DNA from: Thermoflexus hugenholtzii JAD2 | GTDB lineage: Bacteria; Chloroflexota; Anaerolineae; Thermoflexales; Thermoflexaceae | Direction of reading: 5' to 3' | Length of the DNA: 44,881 nucleotides | Assembly (NCBI RefSeq): GCF_900187885.1 | Contig: NZ_FYEK01000007.1 | Location: forward strand, 1 to 44,881 | In this document: positions 40,062 to 44,881 of the stretch, piece by piece | How positions within the stretch are numbered: the first letter of the stretch is position 1 | How the letters are laid out: every line of letters starts with the position of its first letter | Translations under genes and position numbers: made by a program | The notes under the pieces: model-generated | What the model was told of the DNA's origin: nothing | The model's database searches: none | The model's input: only the letters and a program-made list of their open reading frames with translations

Positions 40062-42497
40062 TCAGCCCCGGAAACCACGCAGGCGCAGGGAGTTGGTCAC
40101 CACGAAGATGGAGGAGAACGCCATGGCCCCCGCGGCCATCATCGGATGGAGCAGACCGAGGGCCGCCACCGGGATCAGGATCACGTTGTAGAAGAAAGCC
40201 CAGAACAGGTTCTGGCGGATGGTGCGCATGGTGCCCCGGGAGAGGCGGATCGCCTGGGGCAGCAGGCGCAGGTCCCCCCGCATCAGGGTGACATCGGCTG
40301 TTTCCATCGCCACCGCCGTGCCGGTCCCCATGGCGATCCCCACATCGGCCTGGGCCAGGGCGGGGGCATCGTTGATGCCGTCCCCCACCATGGCCACCCG
40401 ATGGCCCTCCGCCTGCAGGCGGCGGACGATCTCCGCCTTGTCGCCGGGCAGGACCTCGGCGAAGACCCGGTCGATGCCAGCCTGCCGGGCGATCGCCTCC
40501 GCGGTGCGCCGGTTGTCGCCGGTGATCATCACCGTCTGGACCCCCAATCGGTGGAGGGCGGCGACGGCCTCCGCCGCCTCGGGCTTCAAGGCGTCGGCCA
40601 GGGCGATCACCCCGATGGCCTCCCCATCCCGGGCCACGAGCATCGTGGTCTGGCCCTGCTCCTGAAGCGCCCGGGCCGCCTCCTCCAGCCCGTTGAGGCG
40701 CACCCCCTCCGCCTGCAACCAGGCGATCCCGCCCACCCGGATGGTGGTGCCGTTCAGGTGGGCCTGCACGCCGCGGCCGGGCAGGGCGGAGAAGCCAACC
40801 GGCTTCTCCAGCGGGAGCCCTTGGGACCGGGCCGCCTCCACCACGGCCTGGGCCAGCGGATGCTCACTCCCCTGCTCCACGTTGGCGGCCAGCCTGAGGA
40901 CCTCCTCCGCGGTCCATCCCGGGCCCGGGATCACCCGGGTGACCATCGGGCGTCCCCGGGTGAGGGTGCCGGTCTTATCCAGAGCGATCAGGGTGATCTT
41001 CCCCAGCTGCTCCAGGGCCTGGGCGTTGCGGAAGAGGATCCCCATCGTCGCCCCCCGGCCGGTGCCCACCATGATCGCCGTGGGGGTGGCCAGGCCCAGC
41101 GCGCACGGGCAGGCGACCACCAGCACGGCGATGGCGTTGACCATCGCCCGGGTGAAGCCGGCCCCGCCGATCAGCAGCCAGCCCAGGAAAGCCAGCGCGG
41201 CGATGGCGATGACCGTGGGGACGAAAACCGCCGAGACCTGATCCGCCAGCCGCTGGATGGGGGCTTTGCTCCCCTGCGCCTCCCGGACCAGCCGGATGAT
41301 CCCGGCCAGCACCGTGTCCCGCCCGACCCGGGCGGCCTCGATCTTCAGCAGGCCATATGTGTTGACCGTGCCCCCCAGCACCCGGTCCCCTGGCTTCTTC
41401 TCCACGGGGATGGACTCCCCGGTCATCATGGATTCATCCACCGCGGAGCGGCCCTCCAGGACGATGCCGTCGGCCGGGATGCGCTCGCCGGGGCGCACGA
41501 GGAGGAGATCCCCCACCCGGACCTCGGCGGCGGGGATCTCGACCTCCCGGCCGTCCCGCAGGACGCGAGCGCGTTCCGGCTGCAGGGCCATCAGGGCGCG
41601 GATGGCCTCACTCGCTCGCCCCTTGGCCCGGGCCTCGAGATACTTCCCGAGGACGATCAGAGTAATGATGACCGCGGCGGTCTCGAAGTAGGTGTAGCGG
41701 CCGAGGGCGGTGCTCCCCAGAAGGAGGGCGACCGTCACGGCCAGGCTGTAAAAGTAGGCCGCGGAGGTGCCCAGGGCCACCAGCACGTCCATATTGGCCG
41801 TGCCCATCCGCAACGCCCGGTAGGCCCCGCGGTAGAAATCCCAGCCCACGCCGAACTGGACCGGGGTGCTGAGGAGCAGCAACAGCACATCCAGACCCAT
41901 GGGCCGGGCCATCCCGGGCATGACGTTGTGGAGCAGGTCGAACTGCATGCTCAGCCAGAAGGTGGGCAGGGTGAAGACGAGCCCCCAGAGGAGGCGGCGG
42001 CGCTGGCGGGCCATCTCCGCTTCCCGGGCCGCCTGCTCGGCGTCCCCGCCTGTCTCCTCCAGCGCCCCCGCCGCTTCTACCACCTCATAACCGGCCTCCC
42101 GGACCGCTCGGATCAGGTCACGGACCGAGGCCACGCCGACGATCATCGTGACGCGGGCGCTTTCCGTCGCCAGGTTGACGGCCGCCTCCAGCACGCCGGG
42201 GATGCGGTGGAGGATCCGCTCGATGGCCTGGGCGTCGTTCGCGTCGGCCATCCCCCGGATGGGCAGCTCCACCGTGGCGGTGGCGACCTCGTAGCCGGCG
42301 GCCCGGACGCGCTCCACCGCCTGGCGGAGGTCCGCCGCGGAGGGGTCGAGGAGCACCACCGCCTGCTCGGCGGCGAAGTTCACCGAGGCCTCCACCACCC
42401 CGGGCGCCCGCTTCAGGGCCCGCTCCACCGTCCGGGCGCAGTTGGCGCAGGTCATGCCGATGATCGGAAGCACCACCTCCTGGGGCGCAGCTGTCAT
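40062..42497 (-). CDS. copA: copper-exporting P1B-type ATPase
   Basis: 811 residues. The first heavy-metal domain has GMTCANC (Cys17, Cys20). The second (about 75-145) keeps the HMA fold but its motif reads GMADAND, Asp at both Cys places (Asp85, Asp88). Then eight membrane helices, TGES (actuator), CPC in [13 protein letters not shown] (metal site), [11 protein letters not shown] (phosphorylation), SEHPLAQAV (HP motif) and [10 protein letters not shown]. This combination marks Cu(I) export. The gene is preceded by csoR, copZ and a thioredoxin-like lipoprotein, and followed by DUF411. Confidence 0.95.
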   Translation of the reverse strand: MTAAPQEVVLPIIGMTCANCARTVERALKRAPGVVEASVNFAAEQAVVLLDPSAADLRQAVERVRAAGYEVATATVELPIRGMADANDAQAIERILHRIPGVLEAAVNLATESARVTMIVGVASVRDLIRAVREAGYEVVEAAGALEETGGDAEQAAREAEMARQRRRLLWGLVFTLPTFWLSMQFDLLHNVMPGMARPMGLDVLLLLLSTPVQFGVGWDFYRGAYRALRMGTANMDVLVALGTSAAYFYSLAVTVALLLGSTALGRYTYFETAAVIITLIVLGKYLEARAKGRASEAIRALMALQPERARVLRDGREVEIPAAEVRVGDLLLVRPGERIPADGIVLEGRSAVDESMMTGESIPVEKKPGDRVLGGTVNTYGLLKIEAARVGRDTVLAGIIRLVREAQGSKAPIQRLADQVSAVFVPTVIAIAALAFLGWLLIGGAGFTRAMVNAIAVLVVACPCALGLATPTAIMVGTGRGATMGILFRNAQALEQLGKITLIALDKTGTLTRGRPMVTRVIPGPGWTAEEVLRLAANVEQGSEHPLAQAVVEAARSQGLPLEKPVGFSALPGRGVQAHLNGTTIRVGGIAWLQAEGVRLNGLEEAARALQEQGQTTMLVARDGEAIGVIALADALKPEAAEAVAALHRLGVQTVMITGDNRRTAEAIARQAGIDRVFAEVLPGDKAEIVRRLQAEGHRVAMVGDGINDAPALAQADVGIAMGTGTAVAMETADVTLMRGDLRLLPQAIRLSRGTMRTIRQNLFWAFFYNVILIPVAALGLLHPMMAAGAMAFSSIFVVTNSLRLRGFRG

Positions 42498-42583
42498 TTG
42501 CCCCTCCTCGTTTCCTTCAGGATCCCCCGAAGGGAGACGCCTTGCGTCGCATCCTTCGATCCATCGAAAATGACCGATGGATT

Positions 42584-43078
42584 TCAGCGGGTCGCCCGGC
42601 GCAGCATCTCCTCCACCTGCTCCGGCGTCGTATCGTGCCCGAAGCTACGCCAGATCACCGTTCCCTGGCGGTCGAGGACCACCAGCCCGTGGGTGCCGGG
42701 CATCCCGAAGCGGCGCAACAGCGCCTGGCCCTCCCGGGTGTCCGCCCGCACCTCGAAGAACTCCACGTCCCCTTCCCAATGTGGTCGCAGCGCCTGCACG
42801 AGGCGCGTGTTGCGGGCGCACACCGGTCAGCCGGGCAGGACGAAGTTGTAAAGGGCGGCGCGGGGGCGCGGCGTCGGCGTCCCCGTCACCGTCGGGGTCG
42901 GGGCAGGCGTCGGCGTCTGCGTCGGGATGGGGATCGGCGTCTCCGTCGGGGCAGGGGCGGCGGTCGGCGTCTCCTGCGGGAGCGCGGGGACGGGGGTGGG
43001 CGATCCCGCCATCCCGCCCGCGCACCCGACCAGCCCCACCACCCCGATCATCCACAGCCATCGCCAGATCCTTCGCAT
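42584..43078 (-). CDS. thioredoxin-like lipoprotein, candidate selenoprotein (U-P-V-C active site, TGA read as Sec)
   Basis: 164 codons if the in-frame TGA at 42827-42829 is decoded. From ATG 43078 (AGAGGGGGG upstream): basic start, hydrophobic helix and lipobox VGCA (Cys19), then a ~50-residue Thr/Pro linker, then a thioredoxin-like domain. This begins [10 protein letters not shown]84-P-V-C87 and goes on [44 protein letters not shown] and [10 protein letters not shown]. The reading frame after TGA stays open with full fold sequence. TGA takes the place of the first Cys of CxxC, as in known UxxC selenoproteins. A 6-bp hairpin lies 21-37 nt past the TGA. If not recoded, two fragments result. 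Redox or copper-thiol role inferred. Confidence 0.72.
42790..42806 (-). promoter_or_regulatory. candidate bacterial SECIS hairpin for the TGA at 42827-42829
   Basis: GCGCCT and AGGCGC form a perfect 6-bp stem with loop CGTGC. The loop starts 26 nt after the TGA and its second base is G, which fits the known geometry of bacterial SECIS elements inside coding regions. It is short, and high GC makes chance hairpins common, so it supports but does not prove recoding. Confidence 0.45.
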
Positions 43079-43119
43079 CCTAGCCCCCCTCTTCCTTCCG
43101 CCCCCTGACCTTAGAAGGC

Positions 43120-43329
43120 TCAGGCGCCGGCGGGCGGGTAGCCGATCTCGTGGAGGACGGCCACGATCCGGTCCCAGGTGGCCGGCGGCTCGAAGGACAC
43201 CGTCACCTGTCGCGTGGCCACGTCCCCGTGCACCTCCCGCACGCCCTCCAGGGCCTTCAGCTCGCGGGCGATGGTCTGGACGCAGTGATGGCAGGAGATG
43301 TTCGGCGCCACGAAGGTCCGGGTCTCCAT
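43120..43329 (-). CDS. copZ: copper chaperone CopZ-like heavy-metal-binding protein
   Basis: 69 residues forming one HMA domain: TFVAPNISCHHCVQTIARELKAL with Cys13 and Cys16, then GVREVHGDVATRQVTVSFE and VLHEIGYPPA. The metal loop is ISCHHC in place of the more usual MTCxxC. CopZ carries Cu(I) in the cytoplasm to CopA. It follows csoR by 15 nt. Confidence 0.9.
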   Translation of the reverse strand: METRTFVAPNISCHHCVQTIARELKALEGVREVHGDVATRQVTVSFEPPATWDRIVAVLHEIGYPPAGA

Positions 43330-43344
43330 CGTTCACCTCCGGGA

Positions 43345-43623
43345 TCAGATTTTCTGGGCGGCCTCGAAGACCTCCACGATCTCCTCCAGCACCCGCTCCC
43401 GCTCCTCGGGGTCCTCGCCGCGGATGGCGGTGGTGACGCAGGCCCGCAGGTGCTGGGCCAGCACCAGGTCGTTGACCTTGGCCAGGGCCCGCTGCACCGC
43501 CTGGATCTGGCGGATGATGTCGATGCAGTAGGCGTCCTCCTCCACCATCCGGGCGATCCCCTCCACGTGCCCGGCGACGCTGCGCAGGCGCCGCAGGACC
43601 TCCGCCTTCGTCCTGGCCTCCAT
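43345..43623 (-). CDS. csoR: copper-sensing CsoR-family repressor
   Basis: 92 residues from ATG 43623 (GGAGGAG 6 nt upstream). Four-helix CsoR signature: LRRLRSVAGHVEGIARMVEE, AYCIDIIRQIQAVQRALAKV and LAQHLRACVTTAI. Cys33, His58 and Cys62 make the Cys-His-Cys Cu(I) site. CsoR leaves DNA on binding Cu(I), derepressing copZ and copA. A strong promoter (43673-43701) and a GC palindrome (43643-43663) lie just upstream. It differs from the second CsoR-like gene at 20755. Confidence 0.9.
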   Translation of the reverse strand: MEARTKAEVLRRLRSVAGHVEGIARMVEEDAYCIDIIRQIQAVQRALAKVNDLVLAQHLRACVTTAIRGEDPEERERVLEEIVEVFEAAQKI

Positions 43624-43642
43624 AGGCTCCTCCAGGCTGGAT

Positions 43643-43663
43643 CCCCTCCCCCCGGGGGAGGGG
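43643..43663 (-). promoter_or_regulatory. candidate CsoR operator
   Basis: Arms CCCCTCCCCC and GGGGGAGGGG flank one base: a 21-bp GC palindrome just downstream of the csoR -10 box, near the expected transcription start. G-tract/C-tract palindromes are the known type of CsoR operator. Confidence 0.6.
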
Positions 43664-43672
43664 TCTAAGGAG

Positions 43673-43701
43673 ATCTTACCCCCGGGCGGCCTCCCTGTCA
43701 A
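43673..43701 (-). promoter_or_regulatory. promoter of the copper operon
   Basis: TTGACA (43696-43701), a 17-bp spacer and TAAGAT (43673-43678), minus strand, 50 nt before csoR. It is followed at once by the palindrome, so a bound repressor would block initiation or escape. Confidence 0.8.
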
Positions 43702-43744
43702 ATCCCGGCGTGGGGGGCGAATCGGGGGCCGTCTGCGAGCGATG

Positions 43745-43806
43745 GGCACGAATCCACGAATTCCGCTTTCGGAGTTTTCCCGCCCATCTCCATTCGGGGA
43801 TTCGTG
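43745..43806. repeat. inverted repeat GCACGAATCC / GGATTCGTGC
   Basis: Perfect 10-bp arms at 43745-43754 and 43797-43806 around a 42-nt centre. The ACGAAT/ATTCGT theme occurs again inside (CCACGAATTCC). It resembles dispersed intergenic repeats rather than a terminator. Confidence 0.55.
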
Positions 43807-43920
43807 CTCCCATTTGCGGACGGCCACCCCGTCCCGCGTTCGGCCAGCCCGGCCGTCGGAGGATGGCGTTTTGTGGGCCAAGCGGGCTGTGGCCATAATG
43901 GGCTGCCGGGGACGCTTCCC

Positions 43921-43993
43921 ATTAGGAGGGGCTTTCGCCCCCAACCTCTTGCCTTCGATGGGGAAAGAGGTCGCGGCGAAAGCCGCTCCTAAT
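43921..43993. repeat. long imperfect inverted repeat, REP/MITE-like
   Basis: Arms of about 30 nt: the left begins ATTAGGAGGGGCTTTCGCC and ends ACCTCTT; the right, in reverse complement, begins ATTAGGAGCGGCTTTCGCC and also ends ACCTCTT. They flank a 14-nt loop, with few mismatches. This would fold into a cruciform or strong RNA hairpin. AGGAGCGGCTTTCGCCGCGACC-like palindromes are a recurring intergenic repeat type; mobilisation by a transposase is only possible, not shown. Confidence 0.65.
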
Positions 43994-44106
43994 AACGATC
44001 ATGGTCCTGGGGCTAGGCCTTCCGCTCCGGGCGATGCCCGGATAAAGAACGAAAGCCTATCCGGCCGAATCCCTATCGAATCTGACCGAGAGGGAGAGGT
44101 TTTGGC

Positions 44107-44881
44107 ATGCGCCTGGACGGGATCCTCCCGGATCGCCTGAGAGAGGGGCTCACCCCGGCGGAGCGGCAGCTCCTGGAGCGCGTGGCAGGCGGCGAGGAGG
44201 CCGATTTCTCCTCCCCCGACGAGAGCCAGAACGATCCGGCGCAGGGGGCCGCCTGGGGGCCGGAGCGGACGATCCGCGCGGCTCTGCTTTATTGGTTGTG
44301 CACGGACGCGCAGGCGGCGGCCTGCGTCCCTCCGAAAGGCATCCGCATCCGGGGGGCGCGCATTCAAGGCCCTCTGGACTTTGAGGGCGCCACGCTGCCT
44401 CACCGGCTTTTCCTGATCCGCTGCGCCATCCCCGAAGGGATCCTCCTGACGGACGCCCGGACCCGAAGGATCGACCTCTCCGGCTCTTACACGCAGGGGC
44501 TTCACGCGGATGGACTGGTCGTAGACAGCGCTCTGATTCTATCCGGTCTGATCTGCACCGGGAAGGTGCGGCTGCGGGGGGCCCGCATCGGGGGATCGTT
44601 GATCTGCCGCGGCGCCCGGCTCGAGAACCCCAACGGGGACGCCCTCCGCGCCGATGGGATGACGGTGGAGGAAGACGTGTTCCTCGACCAGGGGTTCCAC
44701 GCCACCGGGGAGGTGCGGCTGCTGGGGGCCCGCATCGGGGGATCGTTGATCTGCCGCGGCGCCCGGCTTGAGAACCCCAACGGGGACGCCCTCAGCGCCG
44801 ATCGGATGACGGTGGAGGAAAGCGTGTTCCTCGACCAGGGGTTCCACGCCACCGGGGAGGTGCGGCTGCTGGGGGCCCGCA
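44107..44881 (+). CDS. beta-helix/pentapeptide-like repeat protein, partial
   Basis: ATG 44107 (GGGAGAGG upstream) opens a frame to the window end, over 258 residues. The N-terminal part (about 1-75) is helical: LREGLTPAERQLLERVAGGEEADF, AALLYWLCTDAQ. From ~76 on it is built of beta-turn repeats of the type IRIRGARIQGPLDFEGATL. From 44565 on, 49-residue (147-bp) units recur almost identically: GEVRLLGARIGGSL, RGARLENPNGDAL, VFLDQGFHAT; two complete units and the start of a third. Such proteins form right-handed beta-helices and often carry several membrane helices further on. Function unknown. No stop codon is in view. Confidence 0.8.
   Translation, partial: MRLDGILPDRLREGLTPAERQLLERVAGGEEADFSSPDESQNDPAQGAAWGPERTIRAALLYWLCTDAQAAACVPPKGIRIRGARIQGPLDFEGATLPHRLFLIRCAIPEGILLTDARTRRIDLSGSYTQGLHADGLVVDSALILSGLICTGKVRLRGARIGGSLICRGARLENPNGDALRADGMTVEEDVFLDQGFHATGEVRLLGARIGGSLICRGARLENPNGDALSADRMTVEESVFLDQGFHATGEVRLLGAR
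44565..44881 (+). repeat. 147-bp in-frame tandem repeat
   Basis: GGTGCGGCTG recurs at 44565, 44712 and 44859, exactly 147 bp apart. Units 1 and 2 differ at only a few bases. The array continues beyond the right edge. Confidence 0.9.

Larger units (their letters stand above)
43702..44106. other. intergenic region of ~400 bp with inverted repeats
   Basis: No convincing gene. It holds two inverted-repeat structures (43745-43806 and 43921-43993). Its composition is lower in GC than the flanking genes. The copper operon promoter faces left, and a plus-strand gene starts at 44107. Confidence 0.6.

Noticed and set aside
39900-42851. 983-codon plus-strand open frame opposite copA
   Set aside because: It is the antisense shadow of copA and neighbours in very GC-rich DNA; its translation is His/Arg/Gly/Gln-rich with no domain motif.

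Overview
The window is high-GC bacterial chromosome. Three things suggest a (thermophilic) Chloroflexota bacterium, perhaps near Thermoflexus or Anaerolineae: short IF-2, lipoproteins with Thr/Pro-rich linkers, and paired DUF35/thiolase-like genes beside Uma2, PIN and MNT small families. This assignment is inference from gene content. Most genes lie on the minus strand, in tight operons with GGAGG-type ribosome sites. There is no CRISPR array, rRNA, IS element or prophage.

Region 1 (1-16.5 kb, almost all minus) is acyl-CoA/lipid metabolism: two alpha/beta hydrolases, an SDR, two acyl-CoA dehydrogenases, an acyl-CoA ligase with a C-terminal SCP2-like part, a free SCP2 protein, and two thiolase-like proteins without the nucleophilic cysteine beside two DUF35 Zn-ribbon proteins. 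Set among these are small toxin-antitoxin-like modules (RHH/PIN, coiled-coil/PIN, MNT nucleotidyltransferase), a plus-strand MoxR ATPase, a CtaG-like membrane protein and a LysM/M23 peptidase. Region 2 (16.5-20.7 kb) is a peptide-type ABC importer (binding lipoprotein and two permeases, no ATPases).

Region 3 (20.7-25.4 kb, plus) has a CsoR-family regulator, an apparent NfeD-presenilin-type protease fusion, rpsF-ssb-rpsR and a membrane-anchored PpiC-type foldase. A decayed DUF4258/DUF2283 pair follows. Region 4 (25.9-39.4 kb, minus) is information processing: tRNA-Phe, -Gly and -Cys; nusA-ylxR-infB with two Uma2 genes (one broken) between nusA and ylxR; an S1-domain protein; two FtsK paralogues sharing a 224-bp identical block; a 5'-truncated Na/Pi symporter; and a radical SAM enzyme.

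Region 5 (39.5-43.7 kb, minus) is a copper-handling operon: CsoR, CopZ, a thioredoxin-like lipoprotein, CopA and a DUF411 lipoprotein. In the thioredoxin-like gene an in-frame TGA stands where the first cysteine of CxxC should be (U-P-V-C), with a hairpin just downstream. It is a strong candidate for a new selenoprotein. The right edge holds intergenic inverted repeats and the start of a protein built on 147-bp tandem repeats.

The strongest discoveries are the UPVC selenoprotein candidate in the copper operon and the NfeD-presenilin-like fusion under a CsoR-type regulator.
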